Source of the DNA: Zygnema cylindricum
Lineage: Eukaryota; Streptophyta; Zygnematophyceae; Zygnematales; Zygnemataceae
NCBI GenBank assembly: GCA_037447655.1
Contig: JBBHKE010001171.1
Span: forward strand, 94,978-158,977
DNA: 64,000 nucleotides
Direction of reading: 5' to 3'
The notes under the pieces: generated by a model
Seen by the model: only the letters and a program-made list of their open reading frames with translations
Told to the model about the DNA's origin: nothing
The model's database searches: none
Shown here: piece after piece, positions 12,682-24,515 of the stretch
How positions within the stretch are numbered: the stretch's first letter is position 1
Layout of the letters: each line of letters opens with the position of its first letter
Translations under genes and position numbers: made by a program

Positions 12682-13294
12682 GGCCCTGGCAGTATCCCTG
12701 GTGAGTGTGACCACTTCAAATTACGTGCACGAAGACCCAGCAAGTTGAAGGGCTGCAAGAAGGGAAGCAAACAACCACTAGGTCACTGTGCAAACTATAT
12801 AAACTACAGTAGTGATTCCGTGCTCTCCCAAGAAATTTGGACCGTCTGTTTGGCGATGCATTAAGATCGGACCGAATCTTTGTCCTGCGATACAATCTGA
12901 GCCGTTCACTTCTTACCTTTGAAACAGGTTTCTGATTGATTACACCAAATTTACACAGCGACAGTCAATTTCAGTGTCGTCTTGTGGCAAGTTGCGGGCA
13001 AGGCCAATCTTACAAAATCTTTGTCACTACTCACAACTGTACTGTAGTAATCGGTTCAATCTGAGCCATTATTGCGGAAAAGTGTGACGCATGTTTACAA
13101 TGCGTTCATCATGAAATCAATGAATGGGGAAGGACAAGTGGTGTGCACTTAACAAGTTCAATAGGGCTGCAGACATGAGGCAGGGAGTACCATGACCGAT
13201 TCTATGACTCCTGATGGTTTTATCGTTCTTATTGATTTCAAGTTTAATATTGAACACCAGTCTACTTTTTGCCCGTGACATAGGATTGACAGCC
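12682..13294. promoter_or_regulatory. Putative bidirectional promoter interval
   Basis: About 610 bases separate the likely minus-strand ATG at 12681 from the plus-strand ATG at 13295, so the two genes are head-to-head with a short shared upstream region. A word, CAATCTGAGCC, occurs twice (about 12893 and 13059). I see no convincing TATA box in either direction. Shared promoter use is inferred from spacing only. Confidence 0.4.
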
Positions 13295-16200
13295 ATGGCC
13301 GACATCGAGCACATAACTGCCAAGGCTATTGAGAAGCGTGAGCAGAGGGAAAAGAAACGTGTACGTTTTACTGGAGATGATGACAGTGACGAAGAGGAAC
13401 CTAGCGAGTGGGTTTCCTCCGTTAAATATTAAAACTAACAATTCAGAGTTTGTCTTAGAAATTTCCCATCTATGCTTCTCTTGCTTTGATGAATAATCGA
13501 CTGATGATACTCTTCGTTTCCTTTGTTTTTTTGTGAATGTTATTTGAAAGAAGCAATTGCCTTTGTTTCTGAGTCGTTTGCAGACCCAAGCAGGCTCGTT
13601 TCCCAAAGGGCAAGAAAGTGAAGGAGAAGAGCACCGGAATGGAGTTAGAGGAGGAGGAAGAAGGAGGGCCCGTACTCAAAGCAGATCCCCGGATTGCCGT
13701 AAAGGAGAGGGCAGTGAAAAGAAGAGATCCGGTTCTTGCAAATGATGATACAAGCATGCTTGACGATGTTGGTGACGCAGAGGAGGATTATCAGGTTTGG
13801 TCAATTTTTTTTTTGGTGGAAGCTAGCAGATGTTAGAATTACAAGTGCTTTTTTCAAATTACAAGTGGAAAAGTGTTAATTAGACCAGTCTAATATAGCC
13901 AGTCCTTGTGAATGTTTTTGATTCTCATTAATATTCTAAGTTTTCTAACATACTGGAACTGGTGCCTTAATAAGTTGTGACAGTTACTAAATGAGTATAG
14001 TTTTTGCTTTTGTGTTCACATTCAGGTGTGACACATCTACCAATCAATACAACTAATTGACATGTTATAGTTGTGCTTGTATTAAATTATATTTTCTGCT
14101 GCTCCCATGCTACTTTAAGCCATGTTAGTAATCGCATCCTCTCCCAAAACTCGAGGTTTGGAAATTCTTACTGTTTAGATAAGAATATTTAACATAACAA
14201 TTTTATTGTGTTATGTTCCTGAGTAGTAGCCACAAAATAACCGTAATGTGCTGAGCAAACAGAACGAAAGCAGTTGGTGTTATTTCAAGTGAAAGTTATA
14301 ATCTGCAAGATGACTATTTCACTAGAAATCGGATTGAAGTGGAAATACAAAATAACGATTGCTTGGTCCTTGCTCCTTGTTGACAACAAAGTTACAACCT
14401 GCATTAGGCTTTTTTATGCTTGAAAACGTTCCTCTTGTACCATCTTGACCTTTATCGTGTGGTGGCCTCTCTCCACTTTAGCTCTCAATTGGAGCTCTTA
14501 GAGTCATCATACAAAGTTAAGCCATTATACTACATACACAAATGTTTCTAACCTTCGAGTCTTTGATTACCACTTGTGCATTCCAGCTCATTAGTACTTT
14601 TTTGTCAAATCACCAAAAACTTGGATGTTACCACCAAGTTTAAGACATTTTCTTGTATTGTAATATCTATGAGATGGTCAAAAACAATTGGTGGACATTA
14701 CTACTCTAAACAACTGGTTTCCCCTAAACTTCTATGGTCATCATTCAAACATTTGAAGTAGTTATTCGCCTTTTTTACTTTCTTGGGTTTGCCTCAAATA
14801 TTGCTGGCACAGGGATTTATTTCAATTTTCCAGGAACCGATTTTCTGAAGGCATGTAGTGTTGTCTTCCTTTGAAAAATTAAAGTGGTTGAATTAAGAAT
14901 ACGCCGGTATATTTAATGACTATGTCAACTTTCCTTCGCATTTGACAGAGCCTATAGGTGTGCTATTTTTTATAGATGGTTCACAGACATGCCCATCTCT
15001 GCACGCAACTCATACAGGGCATCAATCGCGCAGGCCCAGGATCTCGATGAAGTGAATGTGATGGAGCCGTTCAACTTGAAGAAAGAAAGAGAAGAGGGTT
15101 TCTTTGATGCGGAGGGCAACTATGTGGAATATGTTGAAAAAGACTTTAAGGTGTGCTGTTGTTTCTTTTCCTTATGCAGCATTATTGATGGGATTCATAG
15201 AGGAGATGGGTAACTCAACGTTGTTGTGTGCTTTCCCATTAGTGGCTTGCCCAGCCTAATGTGAGGGCAACTCCCATGAAATTTTCAGTTTGTGTCTACT
15301 AGCCACTTCAAGAACTAAGAAATATGTGAAAATCATAGCAGTGTTCTCTCCCTGTAAACGTTATTATCTATTTCTGTTGGTTGCAGGATCCGTGGCTTGA
15401 GAGCACAGAAGTTGATGAAAGTTTGGCAAAGAAAGCTGCTGCTCGGACAGCCATAGCGAATGAACCACAGCCAGACCTTTCTGCGCAAGAAATGGCGGCG
15501 GTGAAGCGGCGTATAGCGAATGCACTAGAACCAGGGGAAACGGTAAGGCTCAAGCTTCAAAAACGTTTAGAAACGCTGTGAAATTTGACATGTCGTTCGG
15601 TTATGATTTTAAATGTGGCAATATTGTTGGGGTTGACAAATGTGTGAAAGTGGCCTGGCAAACAGGTGTTACAGGGCCTTCGGCGGTTAGGAGGAACAAG
15701 TCGCAAGGAAAAGGGGAAAAAGGGTAGTGTACCAGGAAAAGGAGAGCGAATGCCTGACGACAAGAAGCAACAGTTTGATCGCCTAACAGAGGATGCTATG
15801 AAGCTCATGGATGCTGGAGAATATGGTCAGTCCTGATCGCCAAGCTTTCTTGTGTTTTTACTGCAAAAATCTTATCTAGTACAATTCGCATGTTCATGGC
15901 TTGTTCTTTTTTGAGGTATGCCTTTTTTGCACATGACTCGCTTGTCTTCCATACTATAGCCAAACGCACTGATCAGTCTTTGGCAGATTTATGTAATTCA
16001 TGTTATCTCAGCTTTCTGTTGCATTTGGGGGCATCATGTGCAGGTGTGTATTCTGAGTTGAAGGAAACCTTTGACCGCGAGGCAGGTGGGTGACTTTCAC
16101 AGGTGCTTCTCCTGTCTCTGATGAATGCTAGTTAATAGTAATGAAAATGTTTTGCTAGAGTTGATGAGCTGAGGGGTTTCAATGTTTTGCTAAGTTCTCA

Positions 16201-18599
16201 GGTTCCCTGTGTATTTTCTGTCTGTTTTTTGTGATCAGAGTTTTGGTTGGTAGGACATAGTTGAGCTGACAATTGCTTTTATGAAATTATTGTGTTGCAG
16301 CTGGTTACGAAGCTTTAGTCCGGGCTCGTTCTGGACCGCCCGAAGGAGGCGGAGATATGTTTGCCGAGAGCGATGAAGACGAGGGGGCAGTGATTCCAAT
16401 TGGAAATGGCAGTAATGGGACAGGAAAGTCAGGTCTTCCTAACACTGAAAAACCCTCAACCAGAAGAGAGGTTACTGAAACTTTAGAGCACAGCGATGAG
16501 CAAAGGCAGGACGTTCAAGATGCAAGTGAAGGGCAGCTACCTTCCACTGGACCAAGCGAAGAAACTCAAACTGGCAAGACGCAGGCAGAAGGTATATACG
16601 GTTCAGGAGGTTAACTTCATATCTGAAATTCAGAAATTTGCAGTTCTTCTCCTAGTTGGTACAAGAATTTGATCCCCCTCATGTTCACCTTGCGAGTATT
16701 AATGGTATCTTCTATCCGTGCATTTGCCAATTACATAGAGAGCGAGCTATTCTCTTCTCACAAATGGAGTAAATTTCAGTGTTGGCACCAGATGGACAAG
16801 CAGGTTTGCGTTGTGTACATAGTGAAATAAATACCTTTTTTCTTTTCAGGCATGTTGGTTCATGGTTTACATATATGTTCTCCTGGGGCTGCAGGTGCTC
16901 CCTCGAACGACTCTGGGTATGTTTTTGATCCGTCGACAGGGTGAGTGAAGTTACTTGTTTTTCTTTATGTGGCTTCAGTTTGATTAAGAGAAAGTTGCAG
17001 ATAGTACCCCAATTCTCACTTGGGAATGCTATGTTCAAATCAGGTATTGCTGTTGAATGGAAATTGTTAGGAATGACAATGGTGTCACACTGGAAGTTGT
17101 GTGGGGTGTCCAGTTGAATTTTATTAAGAATTGTGCCAGATTATGAAGTACTTGCTGATGTCATTGTAAATCTAGTGGGGAACACATCAAATTTGATTGC
17201 AGCTGTCGACGAACAGGGTTTGTGGACTTGCTTATTTCTTTGATTGGTTCAGGCAATAGTTTGAAAATACGGATTTTATTAAACGTCAGTAAAACTTAAA
17301 TTTTATTAAATATGTATAACACATGGTACTGCACAGAAAACCTGACACAATTCGACATCAACCTATGTCATGTAGTTGACATGGATCACATAAATTTTAA
17401 TGCCAACCTCACGAATAGAAGTCATCAACTTAGTGAAGAGAGACTGTTCAAAATATGTTTGCCTGGACTCACTAATGTGCAACAAATGTCCTCAACGCCC
17501 TGGAGTAGGATTGGCTGAAATTGATCGTTCTAGTTTACAGGCTCTTTAGACTCTGTTTTACCATCAAAGTTGGCTTGCAAAGGGAACCTCAAATCTTGGC
17601 CATTCAGTTCTCATTTTTTTTTTGTGCTGTTCGACCCTTTCTTTTGACTACCTTCACATCAATGTTTGTTGCTCGTGCCATTTCTGCACTAAAACTACCT
17701 TTCTCAATATTTAAGTGCAATATGGGCGCCCACGTATTTAAACCAACACAAAGATATAGAGTATGTCTCCCAACACCATCCATGCAGATGTGTCGATATA
17801 TTGTATTTACAGGACTCGAAGGTCTAGGAAATAGACATCGTTTTCTCAAACTTTTTTAAATAGAAACTGTATGGACAGCAGCAGCTGCCCTGTTATTGTT
17901 GAGGCCTGTGGGAAGCCAATCGAAAACTCAGTTTGGTGGGAGAATTGGTTCTATGGTAGTTTTTTCCCTTAACAAAGGAGTTGTTGCTTAACCGTGTGAA
18001 GCTGACATTGTTTCTTAATTGTGTTCATTTAAACAAGCAAGACATTTAACGAAGTTCATAAAATTGCAGGTATTACTACAACAGTGACGTTGGCTACTAC
18101 TACGATTCCACTAGTGGGCTATTCTGCAGCGCGTCGACTGGGCTCTGGTCAAACCTATCCTTCTTCCTATTGCATGTCATATGGCACATCTTTGAGCTAG
18201 CAACTATCATATGATGTTTTGAAAAATCTTGTATGCATACTCTATATAAATACATACATATTGTATCTTAGATATAGGTGAGGTGTATGGTTTTCTGTGC
18301 GTTGGCCAATGAGGATGGACCCTTCATTTGTATTGATGGCCAATCTCTATTTCACGGTATAGTTTCCTAGTTGTGTTTCCCTATAGTGATGTGAATCTTG
18401 TGTATTGCCAGGACAGAGAGACCAGTACGATACGAGGTGTCAGGAATTTGAATCTCTTTTTTTGTTGGTTCGCGTTCACATTCATTTGCTGTGGTGTTTG
18501 TCTATAACATTTTTTGTTGAATAGACAATTTTTTCATGTGGATGTAGGTATCGCTTTGTTGAGAGCACCAACACATATGAAGAAATAGCAGGGGGGTAA
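13295..18599 (+). CDS. CD2BP2/Lin1-like U5 snRNP-associated protein with OCRE-like C-terminus
   Basis: Exons: 13295-13411, 13594-13794, about 15034-15150, 15387-15542, 15666-15825, 16044-16085, 16301-16591, 16895-16940, 18070-18147 and 18548-18599. Their phases agree and give about 419 residues. The acidic N-terminus leads into ARFPKGKK. Hallmarks of the CD2BP2/Lin1 family follow in order: MEPFNLKKEREEGFFDAEGN, DPWLES, VLQGLRRLGG, FDRLTEDAMKLMDAGEYG, VYSELKETFDRE, and GYEALVRAR...MFAESDEDE. The C-terminus is not a GYF domain but a run of aromatic repeats (YVFDPSTG, YYYNSDVG, YYYDSTSG, LFCSASTGLWYRF), an OCRE-like module as in plant homologues and RBM5-type splicing factors. The family acts in the spliceosomal tri-snRNP in the nucleus. 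The ends of exons 1 and 3 are the least certain: the donor at 13412 (GTTTCC) is weak, and the exon 3 acceptor could be 14976. Confidence 0.88.
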
Positions 18600-20042
18600 G
18601 AAACTTCCAATGTCACACCATTATCTTCATCCACAAGGTATTCTGTACATTGCATTTGTGGATGTATATAGATCTAATGTCAAACTCAAAACTGGCTTTC
18701 TCCAGCCTGAACCTTTTAAAGAGCAGACCCTTGCTCAACTCTTTTTGTAGTAGCGGCCAATGAATCAGGAAGTCAAGGTCAGGAATTGACTTCATAAAGA
18801 GGTACAACAAGGAGGTCAATGTGGATTCAATTTTGCTCCCCTTGATGTATCGGCAGTGTTTTTTCGGGTTGTCCATTGTGGAGGGATCAACTTTAGTGTG
18901 AGGATAGATCCCTCCACGAGCACTTTGCCTTTTATGGTTTTCGTGATTGTGATGGTGGTAGATTGAGAGCAGTATTTTTGAGGAATGGAGGCGGTATAGG
19001 TACTTTCAGGCGCAAATGCCTTACTAGGTACTTCACAGATCTAAATTTGGTCGTTCTCAGAACCGCTATCAGATGGGAGTATGATGGAGTTCATCTATGT
19101 TTGTTAGAAATTTTGCTAAGATGTATAGACTATTGTCTACGTACGTGTTAAAGTTGTTGACTTTGCCGAGATTTGCTTAATGAGGAGGATGGAATCATAT
19201 ATGTCAATTGCTATGAAAGTTGTTGCGTTGACTTAAAATTGTAGGTCTCTTCTTGTTCCAAGAGTGGATAGACTTCATGTGTTGGCATGCTTTTGTAGCA
19301 ATTGTAGAAACACCAAGTCATATTTGCATAATTGCAAAATAACTTCCATGGTTTTGGACAAAAAGGTTATGATGGTGATGATAATGATGAACCAGGCTTT
19401 CATTGTAAAGCTTTGAAGTCCTGGGAAGTACATGTAACGTTTGCACCATGCGTTATATATCAATTAAGTGTTATATGTCAATTAATTTTATTAAAGAGTC
19501 GGATGCATTCTGAGTTCTCAGAGCTACTGGAACAGAGGCAATAGTTTGTTTGTCAATGCTACCAATCTGATGTAACTGCTTTCACAGCTCAGAATGGTAG
19601 TCCACCTACAATGAGTCAATGCAACTGGAGGCCAAACAGTCAGTCACTCTGATGTAGTTCATTTGGTATGCCTCCATGTTCCCTTTATAGACGGATTTTG
19701 ATCTCCCTTTTTCATTAAGTCCATGACATATATGCCTTCACAATAATTGCACACTTTACAAAAAACTATAAAAAAAATTATATTCTGCCAGAAAATCACA
19801 AATGTACTATGAAAGTCAAAAAGAGCCTATTGCAGCTTGGCAAGTAAATACCAATATGACCATTGTGGCCGCTGAAGTCACAATTGTAAGTACAACTCGC
19901 AGCTCTTCTGATGTTCACGATCACTAGGATCTTTCTAAAAGAGAGATGAAGCGATGATTTTAGTAGGAATGGTACAGTAGCTAGGAGTAGGAAAGCAATC
20001 AAACAAAGTCAAGACAGTACTTATGTGCCCTGCGTTATGCTA
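18600..20042. other. Intergenic, nothing recognised
   Basis: This starts with the 3' flank of the CD2BP2-like gene. Short open frames on both strands have no recognisable homology and no supporting splice structure. No tRNA or element boundary is seen before the MITE at 20043. Confidence 0.4.
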
Positions 20043-20581
20043 CACCGCCAATCGTTATTAGCGTTGTGTACGCTAATTCCGTCCCGCTTTTATTTTTATT
20101 ATTCTCCATTAGTGTAGTTCATTCTATTTTTTTCTTTATTCTATTTAGGGTTATATTCAGTACATTGTCTCTTAAATAGAGTGGTGTACGGTCAGTGTCA
20201 TACCGTACATAAATGTACCTTTTTAAGTTAAAAAGTACAATAAATTAGTATTAGTAACCGCGGACGCATGAGAATGTGCGTTCTAAAAAGGAATAAAAAC
20301 CAGGTCGTAAAAAATCCCGCTCGCACATATTAGTCCGACAGCCGCGTTTCGACCGTGTGAATGTAGAATTTGTGTACAATTTGTCAGATTTTGTACGGAG
20401 GCCTATATTAGTGTAAGCATGTTTGCGACCGACATTTTTTTTTTCAAAGATCCAAATTACCATAACCAAACAATTAGAATGTATGATTTTTTCCAAAATT
20501 TTCAAATTCTTAAATAGCGTACACCACGGTAATTATTTTTATACGCTAAAAAAACTTACACGCTAATAACGATTGGCGGTG
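20043..20581. mobile_element. TA-target MITE, 539 bp (CACCGCC subfamily)
   Basis: The left end is CACCGCCAATCGTTATTAGC and the right end is its inverted match ending GGCGGTG, with TA on both sides. The interior contains GTACGG words and an open frame on the minus strand (about 20505-20251, starting MKILEKIIHSN) that recurs in the elements at 24516 and 41679. I take that frame to be conserved repeat sequence rather than a proven gene: the copies differ in length and none resembles a transposase. Confidence 0.85.
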
Positions 20582-21088
20582 TACTGCACAGTACGCTTTA
20601 GTCTTGGCAGTAAGGACAGGCATCATCATGGAGCACCTGCCAATATATACTGTAACTCATACCCAGTACAGAACGAGCTAAACTCACTACTGTACGGAAT
20701 CCCCCGGTACTCGGTAATCACAGTAGTCAGTACTCGATACTATCACCGTCCTACGCGCTAAGTTATAATACCGTACTGCAACGGGACAAAAGCCGATGGG
20801 TCTAACCGTCTGAACTGTTCTGCACATATTTGGTGCTTTTACTACATTCAACCCCTGATACGCCATTGCATCTCGGCACAAGATTCGTCGAAGCGTTGTG
20901 AAACTCTGTCAACAAGGTTAGAGATCAGCAAAAGCTACAATTTGAGGTACTAGAAATTGACCTGTCTCTTTCTTCGGCTGCCAGAGTGAGATAGTTTTTT
21001 TTTTTTCTCTTCTTTCTTTTCTTTTATAGAGAGTTGTTTTGCAAGACGTCTTGGCCAGTGCCAATTAGGATTCTTTCTTAATAGTCTC

Positions 21089-23191
21089 ATGGCGACCGAG
21101 TTTGAGAGGCTTCCAAAGGATGTGAAGCCAATTAAATATTCTGTTACTTTGGAACCCGACTTGGAAAGTTTTACATTTAAGGGTTCTTTGGACATTGAGC
21201 TGGATGTGCTAAGGTCCACAAGCCAACTCAAATTCCATGCCCAGGATTTAGAGATATTCAAGGTGAGGTTCTCTGATTTGTCAAAAAAATTATGAGGGGA
21301 ATGGTGAATTCTTTTGTTAAGGGAATCGTGGAAGCCAGTTTCATTTCTTCTTCCAGAAGACAAGTGAAGACGTGGGCCCTTTTTGTCGTGCTACAAGGAG
21401 TTCTGACATTCACCATTTTGTGTGCAGCATTGATTCTAGAATACGTCTAGATAGTAATGGAGTGGATGAAAAATTGCATGCTTCTCGCCTCTGGCCCTTA
21501 TAGAGGAATTTACTCGAATCACGTTTATAGCACACGCTCTGTATCAAATGTCCTGTTTTTTTTGAAGAGGGAGGGAGGGAGGGAGGGAGGGAGGGAGGGA
21601 GAGGGAGGGGGGGGGGGGGGGAGAAGGGTGAGAGAGGGGAAGGAGAGGGGAGGGGGCGTTAGAGATATCTTGAGTTCAAGTTAAAATTTGGAAAAAAAAA
21701 CAATTTTACTTTATTCAAGTTGATTTTTTTATTTTTACAACTCAATAGAAAATTTAAAAAGTTGATATATTCTATTAGATGTTGTGTAAATAGAGTTTTA
21801 AGTATTTAATTTGGTAAAACCATCAAAACATTACTCGGCAATATTATTTATCTATAAGTTATATACAAATGATATATAATTAACGATAATATAAATGTGT
21901 ATGTATAAATTTATATATGCGTACGTATTTGTAGATATACACAATTATTACATGTATATACATACACCATATAAATCGATTCATGTATGTGTTTATTTAT
22001 GTAATAATTGTGTTTGATAATTGTCTGAACTGTTGTGGAGCTGATGTGATATTGGTATAAAGCTGATTTGTGAATCTTTTTTATGGGCAATGATCAAAAT
22101 ATTACTATAAAATATAATTTGAGAGCTTCCGTCGATGTTCTGACAACTTCTAAAAAGCTCAGTATCTTTGTGACTTGTGGAAGTTTAAGCTTAATGTTGT
22201 AAACTGTATTTTTGGGATGTTTTTGAAGAGGTTCCTGAATGCTTTTTTGCAAATTTTCTTTTTCTTAACATCAAATGATCTGTTATTTAGCCTCGCCTTC
22301 CCAATTTAAAAGCATACCTGCAATTGTTTTTTCCAGGAACTGATTTCATTTCTAAGCAATAGTAAATTTATGATGTCCAGGCTGAGGTTTTCAGCAATGG
22401 AAATTCTCTTTCTACCGGAGACTCTGTTCTTCCTGTAGAGATAGACAAGGAAGCTGGAATAGCTGTTGTTGGACTTGGAAGCAAATTGCTGGAACCAGGG
22501 AAAGCCCAACTACATCTTGATTTCCAGGGCACGCTCAATGGCAGCATGGTTGGCTTTTACCGTAAGTCGATTATCATATTCTTTCTTTTCTAGGCTTTCT
22601 GTAGTCACATTAGAAGATCTTCTTTGACGGTAGTTATCAGACTCTCTCACTTTTGGGCAATACTTTAATATACTACTTTATCTAAGTTAGCTGCCATCAA
22701 CAAATGGTTTTCCCTTATAAAAACTCCTAACAATAGCAAGCCTCGAGAGCTCTCGCCAGGTGGGCTAAGTACCATTAAGTTGTAGACCATTGCCAAATGA
22801 TTTGGTTCAGGTATTTTTGTTGGTCATGAGAAAGGGCACACTTGTCTGTTCAGCATTTGGTCTCACTGTGCCCAGGTTGTGAACAGGAGCTGGCTACATG
22901 AAGGATGGAAAAAAACATTACATGGCGACAACACAATTCGAAGCCACGGAAGCTCGCAAGGCTTTGCCATGCTGGGATGAGCCTGCTTTAAAGGCAACAT
23001 TTTCTGTGACATTGGTAGTGCCCGAGGGCTTGACCGGGCTTTCTAATATGCCTGAAGTGTCTCGCGAGCTCTTGCCAAGTGGCTCCACAGCAGTGAAATT
23101 TGCAGATACACCTATTATGAGTACCTACTTGCTGGCATTTATCGTCGGTGATTTGGAGAAAGTGACTACAACCACAAAGGCAGGCGTGGAG
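21089..23191 (+). pseudogene. Truncated APM1-like aminopeptidase copy, exons 1-3 only
   Basis: Exons 21089-21262, 22381-22561 and 22887-23191 are intact, with the same splice sites and, as far as I can see, the same protein as the complete gene downstream. They encode the first about 220 residues ([19 protein letters not shown]... to the TTTKAGVE region). This is the N-terminal beta domain of an M1 aminopeptidase. The catalytic exons with GAMEN and HELAH are missing, since the copy ends in intron 3. It cannot make an active enzyme alone. Its promoter and exons are undamaged, so it could be transcribed, and a read-through transcript could splice exon 3 into exons of the downstream gene. Intactness and near-identity indicate a recent event. 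Confidence 0.88.
21565..21655. repeat. GGGA/AGGG microsatellite in intron 1 (upstream copy)
   Basis: Tandem GGGA units are followed by a G-only run and GAGAGGGG variants. The G-rich strand is the sense strand, so a G-quadruplex-like structure in the intron RNA is possible. The corresponding tract in the downstream copy is shorter. Confidence 0.85.
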
Positions 23192-23476
23192 GTAAGCTTT
23201 ATAAAAAATTAAGACATGAAGGAAAAATGTATCCTGTATTTGGTTCGTCTTTTCTAAATGCTTTGTCGTCATTCTGATGCCATTTGGAGCGTGTTTATTG
23301 TTAACAGAAAGAAACGTGTCTTTAACTGTTTTTCATCCTTTCTCCAGTTAATTGCGGGTTAATTTTTTTTGTCTGCTAAAGTGAGAGAACACAGAACTGA
23401 AGTAACCACAAAACCCATAGTTCCATATACAAGTCAATGTTCTAAGCTTGCTAGAGGAAGTTGCAGACCTTATTGG

Positions 23477-23985
23477 GTGTGGCTTTGGACGAGTTTCTCC
23501 GTGCTTGTGGTCGGCGTTCGTTTGAGCGGCGGGGACCTGGGAGCCCTTCAGTTTCAGTTCTTACTTCCTTTTACCGTCAACGTTTATCAGTGGCCCTTAA
23601 GCGAGTGCATGCTTCTATCCTACTTGGATCGTCTATTGCGGCTATGGATCGTCGATGTGTCCCGAAACTCCCTCCTCGTGCTCCTCCGAAGTTCGAGGAC
23701 TTACGTGGTTGCTTTGCGTAGATTTTTAGTTATGTTGGGGTTTTGTTGTTAGGTGTTAGCTCTTTCTTTTGGTGTTTCGTTTGTTGTTTTTTGCTTTTTG
23801 GGTGCTTTCCGTCTACTAGCTGTCATTTTGTGTTTTCGTTGCTTTTTCCTTGCTTATCGTTTTTGTTTTTTCCCCCAACATGTAGTTTTTCATTTTTTGC
23901 CTTGCTACTTCTCTTTTGTTCCCATGGACTCAGATGGTTTACCATCGTGCTTTTTAATAAAGTCAACCCCCTTTTCTTCAGTACA
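23477..23985 (+). mobile_element. 5'-truncated non-LTR retrotransposon 3' end
   Basis: Directly at the edge of the duplicated block an open frame runs to a stop at 23721. Its translation (VALDEFLRACGRRSFERRG..., RQRLSVALKRVHAS) resembles the extreme C-terminus of a LINE-type polyprotein. A T-rich 3' tract with AATAAA near 23955 follows. I cannot assign a clade. The fragment at 40254-40721 has a reverse-transcriptase C-terminal region and may be another part of the same kind of element. Confidence 0.45.
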
Positions 23986-24004
23986 GAACGAGCTAGACTC
24001 ACTA

Positions 24005-24437
24005 CACCGCGAATTGTAATTAGAGTTATGTACGCTAACTCCGTCACCCCAAATTTTGACTCTATCACTATAGATTGAGTACATTATTCTTTACGTTATT
24101 TAAGGTACTTTTTGAATGAGCGTTAATAACTCTTATACAGTGACGTTTTACACATAGTTCAAAAGTAGGCGTTTTTATGGTGGCCTTCGCCTATCATCTG
24201 CAATATGCCCCAACCCCATCCCATCCCATCCTCCTGGCCCATCAAACCCAAGACTTCACGTGTACAATACGATGTAGTGTGCCGCCAAAAAAGGAGGAGT
24301 GAGAGCGGCAGTGGCGGGAGGAAGTTATTGATAAATTAATGTAAAATTCCTTTTTGAATAAGTTCTATCGCACAAATTAGAATTTATAGCTCTAATTTTT
24401 AGTTTTACTTTTTTTACTCTAATTACGATTCACGGTG
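24005..24437. mobile_element. TA-target MITE, 433 bp (CACCGCGAATTG subfamily)
   Basis: The ends are CACCGCGAATTGTAATTAGA and the inverted CTAATTACGATTCACGGTG, flanked by TA. The corresponding unoccupied site is present in the upstream duplicate at about 20691 (CACTACTGTACGG), so the boundaries and the TA duplication are read directly from an empty site. Inside, near 24153, is a CATAGTTCAAAAGTAGGCG end of the hAT-like family described at 35625. Confidence 0.88.
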
Positions 24438-24515
24438 TACTGTACGGAATCCCCATGTACTCGGTAATCACAGTAGGCAGTATTCGATACTCTCACCGTC
24501 CTACGTGCTAAGCTA

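Larger units (their letters stand above)
20767..23476. repeat. Upstream copy of a near-identical tandem duplication
   Basis: This segment matches 25226-27848 almost base for base through a 5' region, three exons and three introns of an M1 aminopeptidase gene. Differences found by eye are about 63 extra bases here near 20990-21055 (a T-rich tract ending AAGACGTCTTG), a longer GGGA microsatellite here, and a one-base change in a T run. The match stops at about 23476 (CAGACCTTATTG), where a LINE fragment begins here while the other copy continues into the rest of the intron. Confidence 0.92.

Noticed and set aside
23743-24078. Plus-strand hydrophobic open frame (FFWCFVCC...)
   Set aside because: It comes from T-rich LINE 3' tail DNA; phenylalanine/leucine bias is expected from composition and there is no homology.
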